Positions 37,752-50,480 of a DNA stretch of 64,000 nt are shown in pieces; the first letter of the stretch is position 1; every line of letters starts with the position of its first letter. The stretch comes from Alisma plantago-aquatica. Taxonomy: Eukaryota; Streptophyta; Magnoliopsida; Alismatales; Alismataceae. A program made the translations under genes and the position numbers. The stretch is from the NCBI GenBank assembly GCA_963693085.1, contig OY856409.1, positions 298,317,558 through 298,381,557 on the forward strand. Reading direction: 5' to 3'. The notes beneath the pieces are model-generated. The model did not search any database. It was not told the DNA's origin and saw nothing but the letters and a program-made list of their open reading frames with translations.

Positions 37752-38520
37752 AACCCAATAAGACTGATTCTCAGCTGTGAGGTTGACGATCTTCAATGAG
37801 CTGTCGAATCTCTATCACATGAATTTTCCATTAGAGGAGGACTCAAGGAACTTCTTTGTCTTGTCGTCATCACTCTGATAGAAAAATTTGATGATTTGAT
37901 TTTAGGGGATGCCATGATGTAGGCACTTGTGTAGGAGTTCATTGAATCATTCCCATTCTTAATATAGAGATCTTCAAACACTTGATTGAATCTTGTGATC
38001 TATCCATTGATCAAGTATGTCATCAATGGTGGGTATAATTTATCAAGAAATTGATTTTCAAGAGCTTCCAGTGTTGTGATTGGATTCCCTCAAAGGGCAT
38101 TGTACCATGATCTGGCTTTGTCGGTGAGGGAGTATTTAATGAGCTACAATTGCATGGCGTCCTCAGCGACGTCAGATGGCTTCATCATCGAGCAAAGGTT
38201 GATGAATTTGAGGACATGTTCCAAATAGTCATCTCCAATCCTCCTCTAAAGGAGGGATTTTGTAGTAGACTAACCCACTGGGACCTAATCTCAATTAGGT
38301 CACCTAGAGGTTGGACTATATGAGTCAAGTCGGTGCCTTTGGTGATAGAAAAATCCCTTAGCTCTTTGGCGTACTATGTGGCTTGGGTGTCTTCTAGACT
38401 GATCTTTAATTTAGCTACTTCATGTATTGTAGCTTCTACGATGAGTAATCCTTGTTGTGTCGTAGTAGTTTCTTCAATTCACACTTGAATAGTTTCTTTC
38501 ACAACTGATGTGTTAGCCAT
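37752..38520 (-). pseudogene. gag N-terminal part of the Athila-like element
   Basis: On the minus strand an ATG at 38520 opens MANTSVVKETIQV. Further on the retrotransposon gag domain reads SLTDKARSWYNAL, then TTLEALENQFLDKLYPP and ITRFNQ. The order of these segments is that of the Ty3/gypsy gag capsid domain. Stops and shifts break it (for example after ETIQV). It ends at the copia insertion, and gag continues on the other side at 10613 in the same strand. Upstream lies a tRNA-Asp-type primer site, consistent with Athila/Tat. Confidence 0.75.
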
Positions 38521-38741
38521 ATTTTTCTCCTTGATAAGTCTTATGAAAGTTCTCTTTATTTTAGGATCATATAAAAATCTCGATTCAAGAATTTTGGATC
38601 TTCAGAACTGATAGGAGATCCTGAAAAGAGGCAGAATGATCATGATTGATGAGTAGAGTTATAGATAATTTTGAATGATATCAAACATAAAAAATAAAAA
38701 CCCATTTACACCTAGAGTAATATAAATATATAACTATTGTT

Positions 38742-38760
38742 GTCCCTGACAACATTGCCA
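38742..38760 (-). other. primer-binding site, tRNA-Asp type, eroded
   Basis: The minus strand reads TGGCAATGTTGTCAGGGAC, similar to the Athila/Tat site TGGCGCCGTTGCCGGGGA with several mostly C-to-T or G-to-A changes. These are the kind expected from decay of methylated cytosines. It lies about 220 bp upstream of the gag start. Confidence 0.6.
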
Positions 38761-40080
38761 TTTTTTTATGGGGCTCCAAATGTCGCACAAATAAAAACCC
38801 TAAGGGAATAACCCTTAGGTTTAACTAAAATTTGTGCACTAATTCACCACTCAAGATGAATGGAAGTCATATTGCAATATATTCAAGGATCAAACCAAAA
38901 GACAACCTTTTTAAGTAGTTATATATATATATTCAAAAGTAATAAGTTTAATATTTATCACTGAGAAATTTGATTGATTGATCAAACTAATATTTTTGAA
39001 GAAGAAAAAATGATTAGAGAGGTAAATAAATAATAATAAAGAGGACCAATGCATGGGGTTTTGCTTCCCAAATCATGCATAATTATACTAGCAAGATTTA
39101 ACTCCTAAATAATAGTTTACTAAATAGAGGCTTAACTACTTCACCCTCACGGGTTATCAATGGTTGCTTGGATTAAACTCCCTTGAAACTGACAAAACTC
39201 GACACCCACATTTCTAGTTTATTGCGAATGGACTCCCTCACTACGGCTGACCATTCTTGATACATTAGAAGATTGTAACCCAATCACCTAGCTATCCCTT
39301 GCTGATACTTTAGGGGGATAATAAGATCATTTTAAAGTTATAATCATGATTACAACAACCTACACATCCACAATTATAACAAATATCTAAAGGAAGTTGT
39401 AAATTTGCAAGGCAAGGAAATAAGAAGAGTGATACTTTATTTAGAAATAGTATTATTGAGTTTAGATACAAGATAGAATAAAATATGGGATGTTGGGGCT
39501 AGTCCACATTCCCCAGAACAAAAGTCTACTCACTCATGGTGAAATGCAACAACAAAACGATAAAGAAAACAATGGAGGGGGGCATCAGGCCTAGTGTAGG
39601 ATGACCAATCTTGCCACTACGACTGTCACCTCCTCATACCTTGTTAGGGTTTCTATTGTGCAATGTGGATTTTATTCATAGCCAGAGACCCGTTAGAATG
39701 GATGATAAGGGTTCCCTTTTATAGATGCATTCCTCACTGTCAAAAACCCGATGTTGAATATTTGTTGTTGAAGGAAGCTAATTGCATGGCCCGTACTCAG
39801 TCCAATAGGAGACTCACATGGGTTACTCAATCTGGACCTTGTATCTGGTTCTCTGGTGAACCAGTGTGAGGTTAACTGGTGTAGGCTGGATGCGAAGAGT
39901 GTGCATTAGAGATGAAGAATCTAGAAGACTTTTGGTAGAGAGTGGCTTGAGTAGAGCGATTGGCAGAGTCGATCACTTGGCTAGATGGTTGGAAGGTGGA
40001 CATTGGAAAGCTTATGGGGGCTTCCTTCCCTCGAGGTTTGGTATCATGAGAGCTTGGTCATCCTTCTAGTCAATGAAATA
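38761..40080 (-). repeat. presumed 5' LTR of the Athila-like element (outer end not defined)
   Basis: Sequence beyond the primer site must start with the LTR of this element. A TATAAAA box on the minus strand (39723-39717), preceded by GCATC, supports a promoter-bearing LTR. I could not find the second LTR in the window or the outer TG end, so the left boundary is firm and the right one is a guess. Short plus-strand frames at 39663 and 39866 have no recognisable motif. Confidence 0.45.
39709..39730 (-). promoter_or_regulatory. candidate TATA box of the Athila-like LTR
   Basis: The minus strand reads GCATCTATAAAAGGG, a good plant TATA box, about 950 bp from the LTR end. That position would suit transcription toward gag. 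Confidence 0.4.
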
Positions 40081-41224
40081 TATTTTTGGCTAGTTTTGCA
40101 TTAAAAGTATGTAAAGTCCATTAATGTCTACAAAAGGGGAGATAATTGCATTTAAGTAATCTAAGGCTAAAAGTAGGAAATAGAAATACAAAAAACCATA
40201 GAAAGTGAATAAACCAGTATGCAAATATGGGTATAAATATACTCATCGTATATCAATTTTATCAAAAAATTCAAGGAATTCAAATAAAATTATATCCTTA
40301 CCTATATCAGACTCTTATTAAAAAATTATCGCATCAATACCTAATTGACTATCTCCTTATCGTTCTTTATCTAAAAATAATGGGAAATGATGTTCTTGAT
40401 CATAAAATAGTAAATTTTGACTCATCAACCCTGAAATGATATATTTGTTCAACTTAGATCATAAAACCTTAATTAGGTAGCAAATAATGACCTAAAATCC
40501 TTGAAACCCTAAAACTAGTTTCTCTCTCTAAGTGATAAAGGTAGTTAATGAGACAAACATACACCTAACCCTCATTTTTTCCTAATAACTCTAAAATGAG
40601 ATAATGTCATCAAGTAAACTTTAATTCAATCATAAGATGATCATACATATTGTGATTAAGTAAAAAACCATAAAATTGTGGTATTATGGTGACATAATGA
40701 CAATAAACCCACAACTCCTTTTCAGGGTGATTCTCTCTCTCTCATTCGTAGAAGGTCTAATTTGGAATTCATGATCTACTAAGATCAGGTATGTGGGATT
40801 AACTTAAGTATATGACTAGTTTTCCTTGTAAGAAAAATAACTATGAAGTATTGAATGTCTTCTTTTAAGATAATTGCTTGCATATAATATAGATGTAGTA
40901 TGATTTCACCTTGAAATTAAGAACACCAAACATAAATATGAATTGTAGTTTTTTATGGTATTCATTAATATCTCTATAAGAGAGGGAAATCATTAATGTT
41001 GACTAGTGTCTCCATAGCTTACATGGTATATAGCGAGATCCCATGACAACAGGGTACACAGGGAAAGGGCACAATAATATCTGTTATTATGAGCTAGTCC
41101 ACCATAGTAGTACAAATTAACCTTATATAATATTTTATTTTGATATTTCTTTTCTTTTGAAAAATTTCAAGTATAAAAGCATAATGTGTAATACATATTA
41201 ATTGAAATTTCTTTCTGACTTGCT
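40080..41224. other. AT-rich stretch, no gene seen
   Basis: It probably contains the outer part of the Athila-like LTR and the eroded end of the minus-strand copia LTR. I see no coding motif. The boundary between the two elements cannot be placed by eye. Confidence 0.45.
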
Positions 41225-42846
41225 CTCACAATTTTCTCTCCCTTGTTGTTCCTCCCTTTGATGGGTAAAACTTGCTCGAGTTCTCATGCTACCACAGTTG
41301 GGAGAAGACAACAATTGTCAGAGATTATTATTGTGACTCTAGTAAGCCTTTACTACCCCTCTATTTATAGGACGTTCAGGGTCATGAATTCTAGTTTTAG
41401 TAGGAGTCAAAAGGAAGAAATTTCATAAATTTTCAAGAACCTAAAAACCATGAACCGATGGGTTTACACATGAGAGGAATAGTTCAACCCTTGACCCAAT
41501 TATTTGACTATGTTTCCTATTTTCAATTGTAGTGGAAATTAATATCTGATTAATGGAAAACATGACGTCAACATCATCCTTTAATCCAAGTTTATTGATC
41601 AAACAAATGGTCAGTTGACAAATTGAATCGGTCAGTTTGCAGATGTGAGTCGATTGGTTCACTTGTTGAACCAGTCATTTCAGAGTTTTGATTGCCAATG
41701 TTGGTTCAAAATTGACCTGGCCCTGAATTGATCTGTTCAACACTTGAACATGTATATTCAAAAATCTTGTCAGTCAATTTTCAACCATTATTATTTAAAT
41801 TGAATAACTAAACACTTTAGTAATTAAGTTAAACATCATTCATGAATAAATCCTATTCCAGGTGTATCCTATGTGTGTGACCCTATTGGTTCCAAGTTAC
41901 ATTGGTAGGGAATGTCCATAACAAATTTAAGACATCACACACAATGAGTGATATCTAGAAAAACATCATTTCAACCCAAGTAATAAAAAAGTTGGATAAC
42001 AAATTTAACCTATAATTTGTTATTTGTGTTACAATGATCACATAGTTCCTTTGTCTCTAATATCCAGATTGAATTCCAGACATGGAATCGTCATAATTTT
42101 TAATGTTCAATCCATGTTCCTTGAAACAGAGTAGAAAGTCTAAGATATATGTAATTTCAATATCACATATTGACTCACATGAGCATGGTCATGCATTTCT
42201 CAGTTTCTCCTATCAAATGTCCATGATATCAAACTCATGTAGGATGGAAAAGTCCCATCAACATCACTCATTGTCATCCCAATGTGTCATAGTGCACATG
42301 AGCACCACCTTAATCGAAACCCTTATTTAAGGTCATGATGGATGTTGTCAAAGTACATCAAATGACATGTGTGTATGTAGTAATTACATGTCTAAGTACC
42401 ACCATCACCACCATCACTGTCAGATATTATTTTGACTACCAATCTACTTTTCATGCATTACTTTCAAGATGGTTCTGTCTAATACACTATTCTCTAAAAA
42501 GTATTTGTGTTTGGTTTGATATTACATATCTTGACTTGATGAAATTTTGTCATCAACCAACACACACTCTAGTCTTATGTGCTATTTTTTTCATCATCCT
42601 TCCACACTAACAACAAAAATGTATTTAATCTTAGCATCGATATGATATATTGTTAAGGTCTTCAACCTAAAGACATACATCATTGAGTAACATCATTCTT
42701 TATACATTTATTATGTAACATCATAATCTCAAAACTGAATAAAACTTAATAAATTGGAAGATTGTATTTTATGATTAATCATATTTTTTAAATTATATTC
42801 CATTACAATCATAATATGACTGGTTCTCTGGGCATACATACCAACA
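41225..42846 (-). repeat. copia LTR (3' LTR of the minus-strand copy)
   Basis: On the minus strand it begins TGTTGGTATGTATGCCC and later shows TCTGACAATTGTTGTCTTCTC and AGAGGGGTAGT, matching the plus-strand LTRs. Similarity fades near 41225, where TTTCTCTTGCACAAATTT-like sequence is still recognisable. The expected full length of about 2.06 kb would reach about 40.8 kb. Confidence 0.7.
41356..41371 (-). promoter_or_regulatory. TATA box of the copia LTR
   Basis: The minus strand reads CCTATAAATAGAGGGG, a textbook plant TATA box. The same place in the LTR at 20400 reads CGAATAAATAGAGGGG and at 37190 is eroded, so this copy keeps the best version. Transcription would start a few tens of bases downstream, at the U3/R border. 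Confidence 0.6.
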
Positions 42847-42860
42847 TACTCCCACTTGCA
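42847..42860 (-). other. polypurine tract of the minus-strand copia
   Basis: The minus strand reads GTGCAAGTGGGAGTA directly before the LTR start TGTTGGTATG, as in the plus-strand copy. Confidence 0.75.
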
Positions 42861-43440
42861 CATTGAGCCAATTACCCATGAACTTGATCCCAAGTGATCT
42901 AACATGACCTTCATGCTTCTGTTGTGAAAGTGCTACTGTCAAGGGGTCATCCACATTTCTCATAGTTGGTACTCTATAAATATTCACATCTTTTCACTAT
43001 ACGATCTCACGTATGAGATGGAATCACCTTTTGTTTATGGTTGGAATGCTGATGCAATCTTGGTTCCTTCGTTTATGCAATAGCTCCATTGTTGTCACAA
43101 TATAGCTCAATTACATCGTTGATGCTTCAAATTAGGACATGTTATAAGATGACCTTCTTGATCTAAATATCCTATTTTTCTTCATTGGATGTAGTGATAT
43201 ACTCAGTCTTAGTTGTAGAATCAACAACTTTCTCTTTCTTGGAACTCTTCTAGATTACAACTTTGTTGTTTAGGCCAAACCCAAATTCTGATTGTGATCT
43301 ATAGTCATGTTTGTCAGTTTGGAAGATGGCATCGGTGTAACCCTTTACCACAAACTCTTCCTCACCACTGTAGACAAGAAACTGATCCTTAGTTCTTCTC
43401 AAGTACTTAAGGTTCTTTATGGCAATTCAATGGGTTTCAT
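42861..43440 (-). pseudogene. copia RNase H remnant
   Basis: The minus frames contain the ELYCDNNGAIA segment of the copia RNase H domain (near 43100) and a VIPSHT-like segment (near 43010), followed by the last codons before the polypurine tract. A stop follows GAIA, and the N-terminal part is poorly preserved. Confidence 0.6.
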
Positions 43441-44470
43441 GGGGATCTGACTGATATCTAATCATCATTCTCAAAGCATATGAGACATCTATATGAGTAT
43501 ATAACATTATGTACATGATAGATCCAACTGAAAGATGCATATGCAATCTTACTCGTGCACTCTCTCTCTTCACAAGAATTTGGACATTGAGATCTAGATA
43601 TAGTAACACCATGAGAAATGGGTAGGTTTCCTCTCTTTGAACTTTGCACGATGAACCTAATCAACACTTTATTAATGTATGTTCTCTGACTATGACCAAG
43701 AATCCTTCTAGATCTATATATATATATATAGATCTGGATTCCTAAGATATTGGATGCTTCACCTAAGTCCTCTATAGAGGATGTATTTCCCAACCATGTC
43801 TTTACCATCTATAAAGTAGGGATGGCATTCCCCAAGAATAGTATGTCATCCACATACAATATGAGAAATACAACCATGCTCCCACTAACCTTCTTGTAAA
43901 AACATGCTTCATCTTCATTTTGACTAAGTCAAACTCTTTGATATTTCTTCAAATCAAAGATTGCAACTCTAAGATGCTTTAATCCATAGATTCACCTTTG
44001 TAACTTACAGACTATATTTTCTTCTTTTGGATTTATAAAACCCTCATGTTGTGTCATGTACACACCCTTTAGAAGATTACCATTAAGGAATGCATTTTTA
44101 ACATCCATCTGTCGAATCTCATAGTCATGATAAACTACATCGGCAAGCATAATCCTAACAGACTTAACCATGGAAACTGGAACAAACGTTTCATCATAGT
44201 CAACACCTTAAACATGTTTGAAATCCTTTGCAACCAATCAAACTTTTCAAGTTTGTACATTACCATTCATGTCAGGATTCTTCTCGAAGAATCACTTGCA
44301 CCCTTTGGGTTTCACCTCTTTAGGTGAATCCACCAAGGTCTATACCTTTTTGGTATACATGTATTCCATGCTATATCTCATGGCCTTAATCCATTTCTTA
44401 GAGTTTGGTCTCTTGACAACTTCTAGGTAGGTAGTTGGCCCATCATCAATGACCATCTCATCCTTCTTGA
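43427..44470 (-). pseudogene. copia reverse transcriptase remnant
   Basis: A 116-codon minus frame (43808-43458) reads EDLGEASNILGIQIY, then RRILGHSQRTYINKVLIRF, KRGNLPISHG, and SQCPNSCEERE followed by KIAYAS. This is the C-terminal half of the copia RT domain in full order. The adjacent frame continues VGSIMYIMLYTHIDVSYALRMMIRYQSDP. The N-terminal half at 43810-44470 is recognisable only in pieces, including a stretch encoding the substrate-binding loop. A frameshift separates the halves of the SIMY segment. RT would copy the RNA genome into cDNA. Confidence 0.8.
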
Positions 44471-44471
44471 G

Positions 44472-45787
44472 TTAGAAGACAACCAAATGAATTTGTGTCA
44501 AGGTGTGTCCTACTAGATATGCGATGTTCCTACTCACATGAGAAATTTGAGATTCTGCAAAAAATTGTGACTCTCTATGTTCCTCATGTACCTCTATAGG
44601 TTTAATGCTTTCTTGTTGGTGTTTAACTTCTTTGAGTTCTACTTTCCTCCTACTGATTCCTTTGGGAATGAATTCCTTTTCTAGGAATACAACATCTCTG
44701 GCAACAAACACTTTGTTGTTAGATAGAGTATAAACGTAGTATCCTTTGGTTTCCCTATGATATCCAACAAAATAGAATTCATATGATTAGGGTCCAATTT
44801 TTTCAGGAAACTACTTTATCACATAAGCTTCATAACCCCAAATCTTCATAAAAGACACAATTGGACATTTCCCATGCCATATCTCATATGGTATCTTTTG
44901 AACCGATTTAGATGGAACGTGGTGGGTTTTAGACAATAACCCTAGAAGGAAGTCAAAAGATAAGCTAAACTCATCATTAAACGCACCATATCTAGCAATG
45001 TGTGGTTCCTTCTTTTAGATACCCAATTGTGTTGTGATGTCCCACGTGGAGTCCATTGTGATACGATACAATAGTCTCATAGAAGGTCCTTAAACTCTAT
45101 GCTTATGTATTCTCCACCTTAATCAGAATGGTGTTTCTTAACACTTCTACCAAGTATGTTCTATACTTCATTCATGAAATGCTTAAACTTTTCAAGAGTT
45201 TCTGACTAATGTTTCATCAAGCAAACATAACCATACCTACTAAAACAATCAGTGAAGGTAATGAAGTGTTCATAACCACCTCTAGCATTTGTTCTAAAAG
45301 GTCTATATACGTCAGTATGTGTGAGTCCTAAAAGATCATCAACCCTGTCACTATTACCAGCGAATGGAGTCTTTGTCATATCATCTAAAAACAAGACTCG
45401 CATGTCTTTATTTATATGAAATGAAAAGAGTCTAGATAACAATATTTATGAGTTCGAGGAATGTGATTCTGATTAGTGTTCCCTAGACGACAATGCCAAA
45501 GATATGTTTTGTATAAGTTTTCATTTTTTAATCTTTTGATAATAACATTATAAATATTTGTCTTTTGATCCAGCAATTAAAGACCATAAGACATTTGAGT
45601 ACTTCCATAAAATATCTCATCTTTTGAAATTGAACATTGAATATTCTTTATTTGAAATTCATATCCATCCTTGTCCATACAAGATACATAAATAATGTTT
45701 CTACTAATGGTACAAAAAAAAATAGTTGTTCTTTAACTCAATTATAATCCCCATGAGCAGAGATAAATTATAGGCTCCAACTGTAGC
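44472..45787 (-). pseudogene. copia pre-integrase and integrase remnant
   Basis: Reading leftward from the gypsy insertion: a pre-integrase segment with SLALSSREH (remnant of the His-Cys finger region), then a 78-codon frame (45442-45206) with MTKTPFAG, DLLGLTHTDVYRPF, and HFITFTDCFSRYGYVCLMKH, which holds the first two segments of the DDE core. The catalytic Asp in HTDV is present. The second, ITFTDCFSRYGY, has Cys where Asp is usual. A later frame (44711-44472) reads MFVARDVVFLEKEF, the linker between integrase and RT. The gypsy insertion at 45788 cuts just upstream of the pre-integrase region. Confidence 0.8.
45783..45787. repeat. target-site duplication of the chromodomain gypsy, left copy (GTAGC)
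   Basis: GTAGC directly precedes the LTR start TGTGATGACC. GCAGC at 54971-54975 directly follows the other LTR. Copia coding sequence continues on both sides. Confidence 0.75.
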
Positions 45788-48700
45788 TGTGATGACCCCA
45801 ATTCCTGTACACTTTCCAAGTTGATATTCCCTAGATATCCGTGCACTCATATCTATAAGATGTCAAGAGTAAAAATATAATAGATTATGATTTCCATCTA
45901 AAAGTTACACAGAATCCAGATGATTATTCACAACATCACATAGATGGCCATACAAACCATCATTCATAAAGGTAAAAAGTCATACTACATTATTAGTAGG
46001 AAGAAGAAATATGTTCTTAAGGGGAATGAGAGTACATAGGACATATACATCCTACACATCATCTAATGAAATGAAACAACTAACTAAACAGATAAAAAAG
46101 ATGAGAGGCTGTCATCTAGCGATTCATCCTCCATTAAATTTATTTAGTTTCTTTAGGTACTTTGAGATGCAATTACTAGTTCCTTGAACATAGAAAATAT
46201 GAGAAACAAATGATCAACATAATGTTGGTACGTGGTTGAAAAATACTATAGTATTCTAGCATATTTAAAATACTTGAAAAATAAGAAAGAAAGTGAAAAC
46301 ATTATTTTGGGCGGAAAATCAAGTAAACCCAAGTTATTAATCACATTTCAAAGAACATATATTACTATGGTGGACTTAGCACAAACATCACATATATTAT
46401 TGGGCCCATTCCCCATGTACCATGTACTCCAGGGATCTCCCCACATACCATGTACTCTAGGGAAGTACTAGTCATCATTAATGCTTTCCCTCTCTAATAG
46501 GGAGCTTAATGAACCATCAACAACTATATTCCATTCTCTTTCCTTATTGTTCTTAGTGTTCAAGGTATAAAAATGACAATATGTATAGATTTACATCCAA
46601 CAAGATTATACAACTACATGCAAGCATTTACTCCTAATTGTATCATCCAGTAAAAACTAGTCTTATACTTATATCCACGTACCTCGAATCTTAGATTTGG
46701 ATTTCCACAAGTCTAGATTAAGAAAGTAGATCACCCTAAAAGAGAAACAAAGACCTAATGTCATTATGGGTACTCATCATCCCATATTAGTTTTTTTGGG
46801 TTATTAGGGTTTGATATCTATTTGGGGTGACTTTATCTTCCTATGATTAGATCAGTGATTATCCATTACTTTTATCTTTTTTTGGGAGTTACAAGATTAG
46901 ATCTTCATATTAAAGTTTCATATATTTGATGGTACCTATTTCTATCCAAAAAGGGAGCATCCATAATTAGGGTTTCTATTATGGGTTAGATCATTAACGG
47001 TTTCTCTTTAGGATTCACATGATCTAAAGGGATCAGAGTTGGATCTAGGGTTTTTGGGGTTGGTCATGATCATAATGGGTCATTAATAGGTAGGTTTTGT
47101 CATATAATTGTGTGAAAATATTGATATGTAGAGGGAAACTAGAATCTAGGGTTTTATATAATTATTGAATTAACTATCCCTACTTTATTAGGGTTTAGAT
47201 CCGTGTGAGGATCATAGACTCAATTAGGGTTTTAGATGTTCGTATATCGGATCTCAACCATGGATACCACAATTACACAATATACTACTATTTTTAAAAA
47301 GGAAATGGATTCAGGTTATAATAGCATTTTAATCAGATTCCTCATATTTTTCTAATAAAAATCATATATAGATTTTCTATTTTATGATATTCCTAGCATT
47401 TTCTAGGATTTATATAAGATGAATAGATTTTCATTGCTTATAATAAAATAGATGGAGATATTACCTTGATCTATGGTCAGATCTGACTGGATCAATTTCT
47501 TAGATTGATCCAAGATGTCACGAGATCAATCTCGATTTGTTGATATGGCATTCGCTGATTGGTCCAGATATGCGAGTAGCCCCTCTCTGGCTAGCATTGA
47601 CCCGCAACTCCCTTAGCCGATGTGGCAGCTTTTGAGTGGTCCACCTAGGTCCATGCTGAAACCACATAACTCTTGCCTTCTCCTTTACCGATGTGCTACT
47701 TGACAACCTGATCTGAACTCTGACGAACTCCTACTTGCACTGGGGTGGTGTTGGATTCTGGTTGAGGGTACTCTCACCTTCACAAGGTTGCTCCAGTCAG
47801 AGACATCTAGTTTGGAGACTGTGACTCCCTCTGGAGTTCCTTGTTGCCCTAAAGATGGAGGAAGGTTGCTGGTGAGAGGGGTGTTTCAGGGATTCAAGGA
47901 ATTTGGGATTACCAGAGTTTGCCGAGAAGCATCCCTGGGGTGCGATAGAGTTAATGCGAGGGTGGAATAGATGCAGGGAGGGTTTTGGTTTTAGGGAAGT
48001 GAGGTTCCTGGAGGTTGAAGGTGACAGGGGTGGTTAGGTAGATAGGGTATTGTTGGCTTCAAATTGGTGATCAGGAAAGACTAAATGGAGGTGGGCGCAA
48101 CTAATGGTGGGTTTATATAGATGCGTGGAGGCGAGGGCAAGGAAGCCATAAACCCAATGCCACCGCTGGGTGAGACCTACAAGAACCCAAGTGTTGGTTC
48201 TCTCTGATCTGAGGATGAGAGAGAGGAAATGAGGGGTTGTTGAAATCGACTCAATGAGAGAGTCTATCCTCCAAAGATCTCTCCTAGATAGGGTCCATTA
48301 TGTTAGATCAAAGTGATCCAATCTGGCCAGAGCTGGCTGAGATATGTGAGAGGATGATGATTAGGTCAGAGTCATCAGATCCTTACTTGATCCATGATTC
48401 ACCTCATCCAATGGATCGGGAAAAGTGGTCGGGTAGGCGGGTTAGCCAAGGAAGTTGTGTGACACATCAAATGACACACATTTGATCAGTTCATTTGGAA
48501 ACCTTGGACATTGGCTTGAATAATTGAACTAATGTACATTGATTTCAATTGCTCATAACTCTTAATTGGTTTATTGAATTATAAAGAAATTACAGGTGTA
48601 GCTTCACAATTTCATGATGTAACTATGTTGTAAATTTGAGATTGAAATTTGAATGTTGATCATTGTTATTGACTAAGTACATTAATACTTATAATTTACC

Positions 48701-48841
48701 TTCATATGGAATTAGGGTTTGCATTATTTTGAAATTGGTAATTCATTTCTAATCAAATATTGAGGGAGATGGTTGAGGGTATTATTAAAAATAACAAGAT
48801 TGTAAGAGAGAGAAAATAATGTAAAAACTCACTATGTCACA
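45788..48841 (-). repeat. 3' LTR of the chromodomain gypsy (3.05 kb)
   Basis: On the minus strand it starts TGTGACATAGTGAG and ends GGGGTCATCACA. Its two ends align with the right LTR: 45788-46037 with 53971-54220, and 48090-48841 with 54220-54970. GC content rises at 47.5-48.4 kb. Frames inside it (for example 46232, 47518, 48300) have no motif and are not genes. Confidence 0.85.
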
Positions 48842-48870
48842 TTCTCCCCTCCTTTTTAAGAATTATTTCA
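48842..48870 (-). other. polypurine tract of the chromodomain gypsy
   Basis: The minus strand reads CTTAAAAAGGAGGGGAGAA directly before the LTR start TGTGACATAG. Confidence 0.8.
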
Positions 48871-49020
48871 TGAAATTCAATAATATTGAAAGATGAACAT
48901 ATATTTCTACTCGATCTTAGACTTGAGCTCCTAGGTGGGAACAAACTGATCATGGTGCTCCACAAAACTTTCACCATATTTATGCATCAATTGTTGTAAA
49001 GTTCCTTTGACTTAGAATTG
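48860..49020 (-). pseudogene. chromodomain remnant at the integrase C-terminus
   Basis: The minus strand shows a VKVLW segment. After a one-base shift it reads HHDQFVPT, a stop where Trp is expected, then ELKSKIE and KYMFIFQ. These follow the chromodomain order of a beta strand, an aromatic, and a C-terminal helix. In chromoviruses this domain guides integration to heterochromatin by reading histone marks. It has at least two stops and a frameshift. The position just before the polypurine tract is right. Confidence 0.65.
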
Positions 49021-49439
49021 AGAATTCTAACCAGTAACTCGGCATAGGATAGATCATTTTTAGCTCTAGAGACTCATGATCCAGAATGTGACTAGGGTCT
49101 TTGACATAGGGATTTAGATTGGGTACATGAAATACATTATGTATGGAACTATACTATGGTGGCAAAGAAAGACTATAACTACTTTCATCAACTTTTTCTA
49201 GGATCTAAAAGGGTCCCACATAGAGAGTACTAAGCTTCCCCTTGTTCTTGGACAAAGCTAGGATAGGTCTAATCTTTAAAAGACACGGTTTCCCTCCTTG
49301 AACTGAAGTTCCTGTCAGTGAGTGTCTACATAATATTTCTACCTATCTTGTACCAACTTCATGCTTTGCCTAATCATTGTAACTTTATCTATATACAACT
49401 TCATTTCCTTAGATTTCATCAAGGCATTCTCTCCGACAT

Positions 49440-50480
49440 AATCCTAATGTAGCCAAGATCTGTAGGGTCGGTTATAGAGAGCTTCATAGGGAGTCATCCC
49501 AATACTTTCCTAGTAGGATATTATTATATACAAACTCAGCTAAAGGCAAATAGTGGTCCCATGAGCCTTCCCAATCAATAACACAAGCTTGTAGAAGATC
49601 CTCCAAAATCTATATTGTGCATTCTAACTACCCGTCTGTCTACGGATGGTAGGTTGTACTGAAGTTCAACTTGGTTCCCAATTCTTCTTGAACATGCTTC
49701 CACAACTTTGAAGTTAATTTTGGGTCCCTATTCAATACAATGGATGCGAGAACTTCATGTACACATACTATCTCCTGTATGTAGAGATCGACAAGCTCGG
49801 ATACTTTGGCAGTAGTCTTTACAGGGAGAAAGTGAGATGACTTCATGAGACGATCCACTATAACCCATGTAGCATCATATCCCTTTCTGGTCTTGGGTAA
49901 CCCCACCAAAAAATCCATGATGATGTGTTCCCATTTCCATTCTGGGATTTCAAGGGATTGCACTAGACCACCTGGTCTTTGGTGCTCTTCCTTGATTCTC
50001 TAGCATGTCAGGCATCTGGACACGAATTCAGCAATATCACGGTTCATGCCCCTTCACCAGAACTAACGTTGTAGGTCTTTGTACCTCATTGTTGTGTCAG
50101 GATGGACTGTGTGCTTTGACCAATGTGCCTCACTAAGAATCTTTGTCTTAACAGATGACTGCTCATGAACCCACATACGATTCTTATATCGAATACCACC
50201 ATTCAGACCCACATACAGATGTGTTTGAGGCTTTGATAGGAGATAGGAGAGCTCTACCAGATTAGGACTAGCCTTATGTGCCTCAAGAAGTTCAGACTGA
50301 AGACCAAACATGATGGCGATTTTATTTACTTGGAGATGATTAGACAGAAACTTGAGCTTCCAACCCACTAGATCCTCGATGTTCCTCCACTTAGGAACAT
50401 ATAAAGATACACATACTACACTTTTTGTGCTAAGAGCATCAACGACTACATTAGCTTTGCCTGAATGGTATCCAATCATG
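49440..50480 (-). pseudogene. gypsy integrase remnant
   Basis: The minus frames read HTVHPDTTMRYKDLQR (His side of the HHCC finger), then FWWRGM and CLTC (Cys side, 50100-49990). A 107-codon frame (49963-49640) follows with WEHIIMDFLVGLP, ATWVIVDRLMKSSHFLP, IVLNRDPKLTSKLWKHVQEELG and FSTTYHP. The first catalytic Asp (IMDF) and the second (LNRDPKLTS) are visible; the Glu segment (HVQEELG) is in place. Stops at CLTC and after TYHP, plus a shift, make it inactive. Confidence 0.85.
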
